From Microbacterium sp. zg-B96 (GTDB lineage Bacteria > Actinomycetota > Actinomycetes > Actinomycetales > Microbacteriaceae): a stretch of 64,000 nucleotides of DNA. The notes below the pieces were generated by a model, which ran no database searches, was not told the origin of the DNA, and saw only the letters and a list, made by a program, of their open reading frames with translations. The stretch spans positions 1,674,001 to 1,738,000 of the forward strand of contig NZ_CP126738.1 of NCBI RefSeq assembly GCF_030246865.1, given 5' to 3'. Position numbers and translations under genes: made by a program. Numbering within the stretch: the stretch's first letter is position 1; each line of letters starts with the position of its first letter. Positions 26,672 to 35,076 of the stretch are shown one piece after another.

Positions 26672-26884
26672 TCAGTGTTCCCGGAATTGCGGCCAGTCCG
26701 ACCCCGGGGTCATCTGAGAATGCAGCGCATTCTTGGCCACTTCCATCGAGGGATACGTGCCGAGCACGTCGTCGGCGCCGGCCATGGTGACCTGGTAGCC
26801 GGCGTCCAGCTTGCGAATCGTGCCGGCAACACCGCCGGGGCCGTATGCCACCCACAGGGGGGTGCGGTTCTCGGTCGCACTCAT
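26672..26884 (-). CDS. Small hypothetical protein
   Basis: 70 aa, starting at the second of two adjacent ATGs with AAGGAG seven bases upstream. Segments LWVAYGPGGVAGTIRK and VLGTYPSMEVAKNALHSQM suggest a small alpha/beta domain. No family recognised. It is convergent with the YczE gene, four bases between stops. Confidence 0.65.
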   Translation of the reverse strand: MSATENRTPLWVAYGPGGVAGTIRKLDAGYQVTMAGADDVLGTYPSMEVAKNALHSQMTPGSDWPQFREH

Positions 26885-26992
26885 CATCGAACTCCTTCCG
26901 ACAGGTGCGACGCTACCTGGCCGCGGTGCAGATGGCCACGGGTCCCGCGGACTTGAGCGGCCCCCGAATCCGGATAGCATGAGGAGGTCCTT

Positions 26993-27068
26993 CCCTCCGT
27001 AGCTCAGGGGATAGAGCGAGCGGTTTCTACCCGCAAGGTCGGGGGTTCGATTCCTCCCGGAGGGGCCA
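26993..27068 (+). tRNA. tRNA-Arg (anticodon TCT)
   Basis: Acceptor CCCTCCG pairs with CGGAGGG. The anticodon stem GCGG/CCGC carries loop TTTCTAC, the T-loop is TTCGATT, the discriminator is G, and CCA is encoded. An HNH-type remnant begins directly behind its 3' end. Confidence 0.93.
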
Positions 27069-27272
27069 ATCTGGTTGCTGCACGTACGAGTCGAACCAGT
27101 TCCTCGACCGGCGCTCGCCGGTAGCGATCGCGTGGCATTTGCGACACCGAACGTCGCACTTAGCCAGTCCGGCCGCGAACTGCTCCAGTGACGCTCCGCG
27201 GCGGAGCATCGTGCTTATGTTGAGCAGCTGCTCGCCGCGCACGTGGTCGAACTCAAGCACACCGTTGCGCAT
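27069..27272 (-). pseudogene. C-terminal remnant of an HNH endonuclease-type protein
   Basis: Read minus, the frame gives GVLEFDHVRGEQLLNIS, then LAKCDVRCRKCHAIATGERR. This matches the second half of HNH proteins in which LEFDH precedes a C..CH motif. The first half with the leading cysteine pair is absent, and the frame runs on into the tRNA-Arg gene. It could be a decayed mobile-element or phage gene. Confidence 0.6.
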
Positions 27273-27365
27273 GTGGCGCTCGCGGTCGGTGCGGCTCGGG
27301 TGCCACGGACATCGTCTCGGGGGGACTCGGCCGGGGGCGTCCGACCCCATCGATAGGATGGACGC

Positions 27366-27992
27366 ATGGTTGGGGCTTCTGAGAACGACAGACTCGTATG
27401 GATCGACTGCGAGATGACGGGACTGGACCTCGCCGTTGACGAGTTGGTCGAGATCGCCATCGTGATCACGGATTTCGAGCTTCGCGCCGTGGATCCCGGG
27501 TTCCAGATCGTGATCAAGCCCGACGCGTCTGCGCTGGCGAACATGAACGACTTCGTGACCAAGATGCACGAGTCGTCCGGTCTGCTGTCGGAACTCCCCG
27601 GTGGCGTCAGCCTCGCGCAGGCCGAGCACGAGGCGCTGGAGTACATCCAGCGGTTCGTCCCCCTCGATGGCAAGGCTCCGCTGGCGGGCAACACGATCGG
27701 CACCGACCGGATGTTCCTGGCGAAGTACATGCCGCGCGTGGACCGCTGGTTGCACTACCGCAACATCGACGTGTCCAGCATCAAGGAACTCTCACGTCGC
27801 TGGTACCCGCGGGCCTACATCCACGCTCCGGCGAAGGAGGGCGGGCACCGCGCTCTCGCTGACATCCGCGAGTCGATTCGCGAACTGGCGTACTACCGCG
27901 AAGCGGTGTTCGTGCCGCAGCCCGGTCCGACCAGCGACGACGCGCGCGCAGCCGCTGCTGCCGCCGTGTCATCTTTCGCTCCGGAGTTATGA
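27366..27992 (+). CDS. orn: Oligoribonuclease
   Basis: 208 aa DEDDh 3'-5' exoribonuclease degrading two- to five-nucleotide RNAs, including pGpG. Catalytic residues: D14 and E16 in WIDCEMTGLD, the Asp in GNTIGTDRMF, and the His and Asp in GHRALADIRES. TAGGAT ends six bases before the ATG, so the mRNA is probably leaderless. The C-terminal ~25 residues are Ala-rich. Followed closely by tRNA-His. Confidence 0.96.
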   Translation: MVGASENDRLVWIDCEMTGLDLAVDELVEIAIVITDFELRAVDPGFQIVIKPDASALANMNDFVTKMHESSGLLSELPGGVSLAQAEHEALEYIQRFVPLDGKAPLAGNTIGTDRMFLAKYMPRVDRWLHYRNIDVSSIKELSRRWYPRAYIHAPAKEGGHRALADIRESIRELAYYREAVFVPQPGPTSDDARAAAAAAVSSFAPEL

Positions 27993-28028
27993 GAGAATTT
28001 AGAGGTTGCCCGCTGAAGCGGGAGACAT

Positions 28029-28105
28029 GGTGGGTATAGCTCAGTTGGTAGAGCACCTGGTTGTGGTCCAGGGGGCCGCGGGTTCAAGTCCCGTTACTCA
28101 CCCCA
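28029..28105 (+). tRNA. tRNA-His (anticodon GTG)
   Basis: The eight-base acceptor GGTGGGTA/TACTCACC includes the extra G-1 opposite C73, the identity element of tRNA-His. The anticodon loop is TTGTGGT and CCA is encoded. Probably co-transcribed with orn and the downstream peptidase gene. Confidence 0.94.
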
Positions 28106-28124
28106 AGAAGTGCCGGCAGGCAAA

Positions 28125-28475
28125 ATGATCGATATGGATGCCACAGCATTCGAGGCCCTCGTGGTCGACGAACTCGATCGCCTTCCGGACGACATGATCG
28201 GCGGACTCGACAATGTCGTGTTCGTTGTGGAAGACCGTCCCGAAGACGGCAGCCTGGATCTGTTCGGGCTGTACGACGGCTGGGCGCTGACCGAACGCGA
28301 TCGATACGGGATGGGCGAACTGCCCGACCGCATCATCGTGTATCGGGAGCCGCATCTGCACGCGTGCGAGTCGGTGGAAGCGCTGCGCGATGAAGTGCAC
28401 ACCACCCTCGTGCACGAGATCGCGCACTTCTACGGCATCGACGACGAGCGCCTGCATGAACTGGGATGGGCCTGA
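28125..28475 (+). CDS. Zincin-like metallopeptidase family protein
   Basis: 116 aa. The C-terminal TLVHEIAHFYGIDDERLHEL carries a HExxH zinc motif with a further His nearby. Such small minimal metallopeptidases are widespread in actinobacteria near clpS; activity is unproven. The start could be the ATG at 28125 or 28134. It is coupled to clpS through TGATG. Confidence 0.85.
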   Translation: MIDMDATAFEALVVDELDRLPDDMIGGLDNVVFVVEDRPEDGSLDLFGLYDGWALTERDRYGMGELPDRIIVYREPHLHACESVEALRDEVHTTLVHEIAHFYGIDDERLHELGWA

Positions 28476-28771
28476 TGAGCATCGCACTGCCCGACGTCGA
28501 CGAGACGACTCATCTCGACGAGCGTCCCGATGCCCAGCGGCCCTGGCAGACCGTTGTCTGGAACGATCCGGTCAATCTGATGACCTATGTCGTGCACGTG
28601 TTCCGGGAGTACTTCGGGCACCCGCCCGAGGTCGCGACCCGTCTGATGCTCGCGGTGCACCATGAGGGACGCGCCGTCGTCGCCGAGGGCGCCAGGGAGC
28701 AGATGGAACTGCACGCGCAGGCGATGCACGACTACGGGTTGTGGGCCACCGTGCGGCAGGCTCCGGAATGA
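28475..28771 (+). CDS. clpS: ClpS, N-end-rule adaptor for the Clp protease
   Basis: 98 aa. The substrate-binding half is WQTVVWNDPVNLMTYVV followed by the HHEG and GREQMELHAQAM-like helices (here GAREQMELHAQAMHDYG). ClpS delivers proteins with bulky N-terminal residues to ClpC/ClpA. It sits between the zincin-like gene and a DUF2017-like gene, overlapping both by a few bases. Functionally tied to ClpP1P2 at the start of the window. Confidence 0.93.
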   Translation: MSIALPDVDETTHLDERPDAQRPWQTVVWNDPVNLMTYVVHVFREYFGHPPEVATRLMLAVHHEGRAVVAEGAREQMELHAQAMHDYGLWATVRQAPE

Positions 28772-29277
28772 CCGGCGAACGCGTGGTCGTGCTCGAGCTG
28801 ACCCTCATCGAGGGTGCCCACCTTGCCGACCTCGTCACGCAGTTCGCGGATCTACTCGCCGATCGACCTGCCGACGGCACGACCGTGCCGGATGACCCCG
28901 CCATCGCGCGCCTCGTGCCCGATGCCTACCGCGAGGACGCGGAGGCGGCGCGAGAGTTCCGCGCGCTCACGTCGGCCGACCTTCTCGACCGGCGCCTGGA
29001 CGACGCCGGTGCCGTCCTGCAGGACCTCTCCCCCGACGGTGTGCCGCTGGACGCCTCGAACCTTGACGACGACACGTTGATGGACACCTTCGTCGTGCGC
29101 CTTCCGCCGGAGCGCAGCCGCGCCTGGCTGCGCACACTCAACGCGCTGCGCCTCGTGTTGGCGACCCGGCTCGGCATCGACACCGAGGACGACCACGCCG
29201 CCGGTGACCCACGCTTCGCGATCTTCGACTGGCTCGGCTACCGACTCGACGGGCTGGTCGCCGCACTCGACGACTGA
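28768..29277 (+). CDS. DUF2017-like protein
   Basis: 169 aa, acidic, mostly helical. Segments: VVLELTLIEGAHLADLVTQ, RLVPDAYREDAEAAREFR and the C-terminal RFAIFDWLGYRLDGLVAAL. It matches the family usually encoded downstream of clpS in actinobacteria (from memory). The start overlaps the clpS stop by four bases. No function is established. Confidence 0.8.
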   Translation: MTGERVVVLELTLIEGAHLADLVTQFADLLADRPADGTTVPDDPAIARLVPDAYREDAEAAREFRALTSADLLDRRLDDAGAVLQDLSPDGVPLDASNLDDDTLMDTFVVRLPPERSRAWLRTLNALRLVLATRLGIDTEDDHAAGDPRFAIFDWLGYRLDGLVAALDD

Positions 29278-29282
29278 GCGGG

Positions 29283-29795
29283 TCAGGGCACGTCGAACAG
29301 GTGTGTCGCGAGCGCGCGCGGGGTGTCGCGGGCGAGATGACGCTCCTCCTGCTCGGCCCAACGCTCCCAATGGGGGCGGTAGGTATCCCCGTCACGCCCC
29401 ATCGCCCGCGCCTTGCGCGACGGCTCCGGTGATTCCAGCCACACCCGGATGTCGGCCAGCGCGGCCGTCTGCGGGGTGAGGATGCCGGAGCCCTCGATGA
29501 CCAGCGGCAGTGACGGGTCGACGGCGTGCTCCTCCGCGCGCATGTCGGTCGCCCAGTCCCAGCGGCGCCAGGCGCCGGGGAGGCCGTGGCGGTGCGGCTG
29601 GAGGATCTGCTCGCGCGCGTACGTCGCACCGGCTGCCAGCCCGTCCCACCCCGGGTACAGCGAATCCAGCGCTACGAGCTGCACGCGTGCAGACTGCGGC
29701 CACCGTGCCACGAGATCCCGCGCGAGCGTGGATTTACCGGCGCCACTGCGGCCGTCGATCAGGACGGTCGCACTGCCGGCATCCAGAGCCCGCAC
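29283..29795 (-). CDS. P-loop kinase-like protein (uridine kinase-like)
   Basis: About 170 aa from the GTG at 29795. The Walker A motif VLIDGRSGAGKSTLARDL is within the first 30 residues; LVIEGSGILTPQTAALADIRVWLES follows in the C-terminal half. The pattern fits uridine kinase or nicotinate riboside kinase-like proteins, but the substrate is unknown. The true N-terminus may be slightly longer, since coding-like sequence (LSAALAAAVDVLVGAV) precedes the GTG without a standard start codon before the upstream gene's stop. Confidence 0.75.
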   Translation of the reverse strand: MRALDAGSATVLIDGRSGAGKSTLARDLVARWPQSARVQLVALDSLYPGWDGLAAGATYAREQILQPHRHGLPGAWRRWDWATDMRAEEHAVDPSLPLVIEGSGILTPQTAALADIRVWLESPEPSRKARAMGRDGDTYRPHWERWAEQEERHLARDTPRALATHLFDVP

Positions 29796-29850
29796 CGCGC
29801 CGACCAGGACATCGACGGCAGCGGCGAGGGCGGCTGAGAGCGGTGCGGCG

Positions 29851-30171
29851 TTACTTCTTGAGTGCGCGGATGACACGGCTGAGAGCGCGCCCGGCAACCC
29901 ACACGAAGGGAATCGCCACCGCGAGGAACGACACCAGGTTCGGCTCGAACCGCAGGTCGTCGCCCTTGCGGACGTATGCGCCCAGCGGCACGGCGTAACC
30001 GCCGCCACCGCCGCCACCGTTGCCGTCGGCATCCGACCCGCCGCCGAAGCCGGACCAAGTCAGCGCGACCGGGACGAGGGTGATGCCGTCGAGCTCCTGC
30101 TTCTCGCCGTAGGCGCTGGTGACGCCGAAAGAAGCGGACTGCTTACCGAGATCCAATGCGATGTTGGGCAT
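29851..30171 (-). CDS. GerW (YtfJ)-like sporulation-family protein
   Basis: 106 aa. A short beta domain (TLVPVALTWSGFGGG) leads to a poly-glycine stretch of seven residues, then AVPLGAYV, and a C-terminal hydrophobic helix. This layout matches the GerW/YtfJ family named from Bacillus spores, although actinobacteria like this do not make endospores. Function here is unknown. Confidence 0.7.
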   Translation of the reverse strand: MPNIALDLGKQSASFGVTSAYGEKQELDGITLVPVALTWSGFGGGSDADGNGGGGGGGYAVPLGAYVRKGDDLRFEPNLVSFLAVAIPFVWVAGRALSRVIRALKK

Positions 30172-30219
30172 GCCCCCACCGTACCGGCCGGACCGGGTCT
30201 GGCCCAGCGGTTTGCGCTG

Positions 30220-31485
30220 TCAGCGCTCGTGCGGGCGCGGCGGCTTCGGATTCGACGGCAGCGCGCCCAGGTCGCGCGCGGTGCCGAGGAGCGTCGCGCG
30301 GGTCACGGCCGCGCGGCCGAACTTCTCCCGGGCGCCGTCCAACGCCTCTTCGACCCGGCGCCAGTCCCCGTCGTCGTCCCACAGCGCCAGCGGTGCGCCA
30401 CCGGAGGGGCGGAGGTTCTCGGCGCGGACGCCGATGAGACGCACCGGCATGCGCAGGTCCACGTGGGAGAACAGCTCCCACGCGGCATCCCCGATCCGCT
30501 GACTGACCGCGGTGGGCTCGGGCAGCGTCTGCGAGCGGGTGATGGTGGTGAAGTCGGCGAATCGGAGCTTCAGGGCGATCGTCGCCGCCTCCCAGCCGTT
30601 GGCGCGGAGCCTCGCGCCGACGCGATCGGCGAGGCGGCGCAGTTCGGTGCGCAGCACGGCGGGGTCGGCGATGTCGTCGTGGAAAGTCTCCTCGTGGCCG
30701 ACGCTCTTCTCGATGCGTTCGGTCTCGACCTCCCGCGCGTCGATGCCGCGGGAGAGGTGCCAGACGCGCTCCCCCATGGCCGGTCCCAGGGCTCGGTCGA
30801 GCACGCCACGTGGCGTGGCGAGCACATCGGCGACGGTGTGGATGCCGCGGCCCTGCAGCGACGCCGCCGCCTTCGGGCCCACGCCCCAGAGGGCGCCGAC
30901 GGGGCGGGCGGCCAGGAAGGCCTGGGTCTCGGCGGCGGGCACGATCAGCAGGCCGTCGGGTTTGGAGATCGTCGAGGCCATCTTGGCGACGTGCTTGGTG
31001 GCGGCGACCCCGATGCTGCAGACCAGGCCGGTCTCCTCCAGCACGCGTGTGCGGAGCATCCGTGCGATGTGGCCGGGGCTCCCCCACAGCCGGCGCGCAC
31101 CCTGCACGTCGAGGAAGGCCTCGTCGATCGACAGCGGTTCGACCAGCGGGGTGACGTCGTGGAAGATCGCCATGACCTGGCGCGACAGCGCGAGGTAGCG
31201 GTCGAAGTGCGGCATGACGACGACCGCGTGGGGGCACAGCCGCAACGCCTGGCTCACCGGCATCGCCGAGCGAACACCGAACCGGCGCGCCTCGTACGAC
31301 GCGCTCGAGACGACGCTGCGTCCCTCCGGGGCGCCGATGATGATCGGCTTGCCCTTCAGGGTCGGGTCGTCGAGCACCTCGACAGCAGCGTAGAAGGCGT
31401 CCATGTCGACGTGCAGGATGCGCGTCCCGGTGTCGTCCGCGCCGTCGGGCGAGACGATACGCCCCGTACCGTCACCACGTCCCAT
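30220..31485 (-). CDS. dinB: DNA polymerase IV (Y-family translesion polymerase)
   Basis: 421 aa. Polymerase motifs: HVDMDAFYAAVE with catalytic Asp, YEARRFGVRSAMP in the fingers and SIDEAFLDV with the second catalytic Asp-Glu. Helix-hairpin-helix and little-finger regions follow. The ATG at 31485 is preceded by GGGGAT; the frame stays open upstream into the 20-bp repeat array but is not coding there. No LexA box is visible upstream. Confidence 0.94.
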   Translation of the reverse strand: MGRGDGTGRIVSPDGADDTGTRILHVDMDAFYAAVEVLDDPTLKGKPIIIGAPEGRSVVSSASYEARRFGVRSAMPVSQALRLCPHAVVVMPHFDRYLALSRQVMAIFHDVTPLVEPLSIDEAFLDVQGARRLWGSPGHIARMLRTRVLEETGLVCSIGVAATKHVAKMASTISKPDGLLIVPAAETQAFLAARPVGALWGVGPKAAASLQGRGIHTVADVLATPRGVLDRALGPAMGERVWHLSRGIDAREVETERIEKSVGHEETFHDDIADPAVLRTELRRLADRVGARLRANGWEAATIALKLRFADFTTITRSQTLPEPTAVSQRIGDAAWELFSHVDLRMPVRLIGVRAENLRPSGGAPLALWDDDGDWRRVEEALDGAREKFGRAAVTRATLLGTARDLGALPSNPKPPRPHER

Positions 31486-31505
31486 ATCCCCATCATCCCC
31501 GCTGC

Positions 31506-31676
31506 CGAGTGAGTATTGCTCGCGCCGAGTGAGTATTGCTCGCGCCGAGTGAGTATTCGGCGCTGGCACTCACGTGCGCCTGCGAGTGCTCGCTCGGCGG
31601 CGCGAATACTCACTCAAGCCCACGAATACTCACTCGGCGGCGCGAATACTCACTCGAGGGCGCGAATACTCACTCG
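31506..31676. repeat. 20-bp-period array A: three direct then four inverted units
   Basis: The core cgagtgagtatt begins at 31506, 31526 and 31546. Inverted cores aatactcactc(g/a) begin at 31605, 31625, 31645 and 31665. Every step is exactly 20 bp. The direct units are followed by gctcgcg; the inverted units are flanked by cgcg/gcgcc. The last inverted unit contains the gatB stop codon. A degenerate 47-bp centre separates the two halves. A related array is at 48439-48588. Confidence 0.92.
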
Positions 31677-33199
31677 GCGGCGCGGGCGAGGATCAGTTCG
31701 CGCACACGCGCGGCGTCGGCCTGGCCCTTCATCGCCTTCATCACGGCACCGATCACGGCGCCGGCGGCTTGCACCTTGCCCTCGCGGATCTTCGCCATCA
31801 CGTCCGGCTGGGATGCCAGCGCCTCGTCGATCGCGGCGATCAGCGCCCCGTCGTCCGAGACGACGGCCAGCCCGCGGGCGTCGACGACCTCCTGCGGCGA
31901 TCCCTCACCGGCGATGACGCCCTCGAGCACCTGGCGCGCGAGCTTGTCGTTGAGGGTGCCCGCATCCACGAGCTTCTGCAGCGCGGCCACGTCCTCCGGC
32001 GACACTAGCTCGCTGGGCTCGCGCCCCGCGGCGTTCGCGGTGCGGGTGATCTCACCGGTCCACCACTTGTGGGCGGTGGCGGGCGAGGCCCCGGCGGCGA
32101 CGGTGGCCTCCACCTCGACCAGCAGCGCACCGTTGATGAGGTGCTGGAATTCCTGGTCGGTGAAGCCCCAGTCGGCCTTGAGCCGGCGGTGGCGGGCAGC
32201 AGGCGGCTCCGGGAGGGCGGCGCGCAGCTCCTCGATCAGCTCGATGGACGGCGCCACCGGCAGCAGATCGGGCTCGGGGAAGTACCGGTAGTCGTCGGCA
32301 TCCGACTTCGGGCGACCGGGAGAGGTCGTGCCGGTGTCCTCGTGCCAGTGACGGGTCTCCTGCCTGATCGAGCCGCCGTCGGCGAGGATCGCCGCCTGCC
32401 GCTGGATCTCGTACCGCACGGCCCGCTCGACCGAGCGCATCGAGTTGACGTTCTTCGTCTCGGTGCGTGTACCCAGCGGCGGCGTCGGCTCGCCCGGGGC
32501 CACCCGGGGGCGCAGCGACACGTTCGCGTCGCAGCGCAGGTTGCCGCGTTCCATCCGCGCCTCCGAGATGCCCAGGCCCCGCACGATGTCGCGCATGGTG
32601 GCGATGTACGCCTTCGCGATCTCGGGCGCCCGGTGCTCCGCGCCGATGATCGGCTTGGTCACGATCTCCACGAGCGGCACGCCGGCGCGGTTGTAGTCCA
32701 CGAGGGAGTACTCGGCACCCTGGATGCGGCCGGTCGAGCCACCCATGTGGGTGAGCTTGCCGGCATCCTCCTCCATGTGCGCGCGCTCGATCGGGATCGT
32801 GACGATGTCGCCGTCGGACAGCTCGATCTCCACCGACCCCTCGTACGCGATCGGCTCGTCGTACTGCGAGATCTGGTAGTTCTTGCCCAGGTCCGGGTAG
32901 AAGTAGTTCTTGCGCGCGAACCGGCTGGACGGCGCGATCGAGCAACCAAGGGCCAGGCCCAGGCTGATCGAGGACCGCACTGCCTGCTCATTGACGGTCG
33001 GCATCGAACCCGGCAGGCCCATGTCGACGGGCGACACCAGCGTGTTGGGAGCGGCGCTGTGGTTCTTCTCGTTGGCGGGGTTGCCCGCCGACGAGAACAT
33101 CTTCGTCTCGGTGTTCAGTTCGACGTGCACTTCGAATCCGAGCACGGGCTCGAACAGTTCGAGGGCCTTGTCGAAGTCCATCAGCTTTGCCTTCGCCAT
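31670..33199 (-). CDS. gatB: Asp/Glu-tRNA amidotransferase subunit B
   Basis: 509 aa. GatB binds misacylated Glu-tRNA(Gln)/Asp-tRNA(Asn), activates the carboxyl group and receives ammonia from GatA. Family segments include [34 protein letters not shown] and [17 protein letters not shown]; a C-terminal YqeY-like domain follows. The start overlaps the gatA stop (TGATG). The stop codon is part of a 20-bp repeat unit, so the repeat begins inside the gene. Confidence 0.96.
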   Translation of the reverse strand: MAKAKLMDFDKALELFEPVLGFEVHVELNTETKMFSSAGNPANEKNHSAAPNTLVSPVDMGLPGSMPTVNEQAVRSSISLGLALGCSIAPSSRFARKNYFYPDLGKNYQISQYDEPIAYEGSVEIELSDGDIVTIPIERAHMEEDAGKLTHMGGSTGRIQGAEYSLVDYNRAGVPLVEIVTKPIIGAEHRAPEIAKAYIATMRDIVRGLGISEARMERGNLRCDANVSLRPRVAPGEPTPPLGTRTETKNVNSMRSVERAVRYEIQRQAAILADGGSIRQETRHWHEDTGTTSPGRPKSDADDYRYFPEPDLLPVAPSIELIEELRAALPEPPAARHRRLKADWGFTDQEFQHLINGALLVEVEATVAAGASPATAHKWWTGEITRTANAAGREPSELVSPEDVAALQKLVDAGTLNDKLARQVLEGVIAGEGSPQEVVDARGLAVVSDDGALIAAIDEALASQPDVMAKIREGKVQAAGAVIGAVMKAMKGQADAARVRELILARAAE

Positions 33200-34710
33200 C
33201 AGCGGGTCCCTCCCAGGATCGGAGCACGGTCGAGCAGCGGGCCGCCCCAGCGGTCGACGAGCATCGCCTCCACGGCGGCGCCGACGCGGTACAGGCGGGC
33301 GTCCTCGCGCACCGGCGCGAGGAACTGGATGCCGACGGGCAGTCCGTCCTCGGCGGCCAGCCCGGAGGGGACCGAGATACCGGGTACCCCGGCGAGGTTC
33401 GCCGGGATCGTCGTGACGTCGTTGAGGTACATCTGCAGCGGGTCGTCGATCTTCTCGCCGAGGCGGAACGCGGTCGTCGGCGCGGACGGCGTCGCGATGA
33501 CGTCGACCTGCGCGAACGCCTGGTCGAAGTCCTGCTGGATGAGCGTGCGCACCTTCTGGGCCGAGCCGTAGTAGGCGTCGTAGTAACCGGCCGACAGCGC
33601 GTAGGTGCCGAGGATGACGCGACGCTTGACCTCGGGACCGAAGCCGGCGTCGCGGGTGGCGGCCATGACGTCCTCGACGGTGCCGCCGGGGACGTTCACG
33701 CGCATACCGAAGCGGACGGAGTCGAACTTCGCCAGGTTGCTGGATGCCTCGGCGGGCAGGATCAGGTAGTACGCGGCGACGCCGTACTCGAAGTGCGGCG
33801 CGCTGATCTCGACGATCTCCGCCCCCTGAGCCTGCATCGCCTCGAGCGCCTCATGGAACGACGCGGAGACCCCGGACTGGAACCCGCTGTCGGGGAGCTC
33901 CCGGATGACGCCGACCTTGAGACCCTTGAGCACGTCGCCACGGGCACCCTCACGGGCGGCCTCGGCGAACGACGGCCACCGGTCGGTAAGTGACGTCGCA
34001 TCGTGCGGGTCGTGCCCGCCGATGACGTCGTGCAGCAGTGCCGAATCCAGCACAGTGCGCGAGACGGGACCGACCTGGTCGAGGCTGGATGCCAGGGCGA
34101 TGGCGCCGTACCGGCTGACCCCGCCGTACGTCGGCTTCATGCCCACCGTGCCGGTGACGTGCGCCGGCTGGCGGATCGATCCGCCGGTGTCCGAACCCAG
34201 CGCGATCGGCGCCTCGAAAGCGGCGACGGCGGCGGCGGAGCCGCCACCGGACCCGCCGGGGATGCGGTCGAGGTCCCACGGGTTGTGCGTCGCGCCGTAC
34301 GCGGAGTGCTCGGTGGAGGAGCCCATCGCGAACTCGTCCATGTTGGTCTTGCCCAGCGGCACGAGGCCGGCGGCGCGTGAGCGCGCCACGACTGTCGCGT
34401 CGTACGGGGACATGAAGCCCTCGAGGATCTTCGACCCGCTCGTGGAGGGCATGTCGGTCGTGACGAGCACGTCCTTGATCGCCAGCGGCACGCCGGCGAG
34501 GGTGCCCAGCTGTTCACCGGCGGCGCGGCGGCGATCGATGTCGGCGGCGACGTCCAGCGCGTGGTCGCTGACGTGCAGGAACGCGTGCACGTCGCCGTCG
34601 ACGGCGGCGATGCGGTCCAGGTGGGCCTGCGTGGCCTCGACGCTGGACACCTCGCCCGCGCTCAGCGCGGCGGCGAGGTCGGCGGCTGTCAGCCGGGTCA
34701 GATCGGTCAC
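33199..34710 (-). CDS. gatA: Asp/Glu-tRNA amidotransferase subunit A
   Basis: 503 aa amidase-signature enzyme releasing ammonia from glutamine. The Ser-cisSer-Lys triad is visible as LAIKDVL (Lys), [12 protein letters not shown] and [13 protein letters not shown]. It overlaps gatC by four bases and gatB by one, so the operon order is gatC-gatA-gatB. Confidence 0.96.
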   Translation of the reverse strand: MTDLTRLTAADLAAALSAGEVSSVEATQAHLDRIAAVDGDVHAFLHVSDHALDVAADIDRRRAAGEQLGTLAGVPLAIKDVLVTTDMPSTSGSKILEGFMSPYDATVVARSRAAGLVPLGKTNMDEFAMGSSTEHSAYGATHNPWDLDRIPGGSGGGSAAAVAAFEAPIALGSDTGGSIRQPAHVTGTVGMKPTYGGVSRYGAIALASSLDQVGPVSRTVLDSALLHDVIGGHDPHDATSLTDRWPSFAEAAREGARGDVLKGLKVGVIRELPDSGFQSGVSASFHEALEAMQAQGAEIVEISAPHFEYGVAAYYLILPAEASSNLAKFDSVRFGMRVNVPGGTVEDVMAATRDAGFGPEVKRRVILGTYALSAGYYDAYYGSAQKVRTLIQQDFDQAFAQVDVIATPSAPTTAFRLGEKIDDPLQMYLNDVTTIPANLAGVPGISVPSGLAAEDGLPVGIQFLAPVREDARLYRVGAAVEAMLVDRWGGPLLDRAPILGGTR

Positions 34711-35006
34711 TGCTCTTCTCCCAGGATGGCGGTCACGCGGAAGCGGTCGTCGGCGGACTCCGGGGCGTTCTGCAGCACCTCGGCGACCGTCAGCATGTCC
34801 CCAGGGACATCGGGGCGGAAAACGTTCTGCAGGGGAACCGGGTGGCTCGTCGCGGGGATGTCGGCGGTAGCCACCTGCGACACCTTCGCGATGTTGTCGA
34901 CGATGACGTCGAGCTGCCCGGTGAGCTGCTCGACCTCCTCATCGCTGAGCTGGATCCGGGCGAGAACGCCGAGATGACGCACGAGATCGGGGGTGATTTC
35001 TGACAC
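34707..35006 (-). CDS. gatC: Asp/Glu-tRNA amidotransferase subunit C
   Basis: 99 aa assembly subunit wrapping GatA and GatB. The N-terminal [20 protein letters not shown] and NVFRPDVPG in the second half are typical. The GTG start lies six bases after TAGACT, predicting a leaderless transcript for the whole gatCAB operon. Confidence 0.94.
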   Translation of the reverse strand: MSEITPDLVRHLGVLARIQLSDEEVEQLTGQLDVIVDNIAKVSQVATADIPATSHPVPLQNVFRPDVPGDMLTVAEVLQNAPESADDRFRVTAILGEEQ

Positions 35007-35012
35007 CCGGTA

Positions 35013-35070
35013 AGTCTACTTGGGCGCTCCGCCGCCGTTCGCGCGGCTGACGTCCCGGGCGCAATAGAGT
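35013..35070. promoter_or_regulatory. Divergent promoters for gatCAB and the acyl-CoA ligase gene
   Basis: TAGACT (minus, 35013-35018) and TAGAGT (plus, 35065-35070) each end six bases before a GTG start. The transcription start is therefore predicted at the G of the start codon on both sides. Confidence 0.65.
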
Positions 35071-35076
35071 GAGCGC

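Noticed and set aside
29851..30171. GerW-like protein as evidence for endospores
   Set aside because: The family is found widely in non-sporulating actinobacteria; no other spore gene is in the window.
31506..31676. Possible CRISPR array
   Set aside because: Core units are only 12 bp with 8-bp intervals, the intervals are near-identical rather than unique, half the units are inverted, and no cas genes are near.
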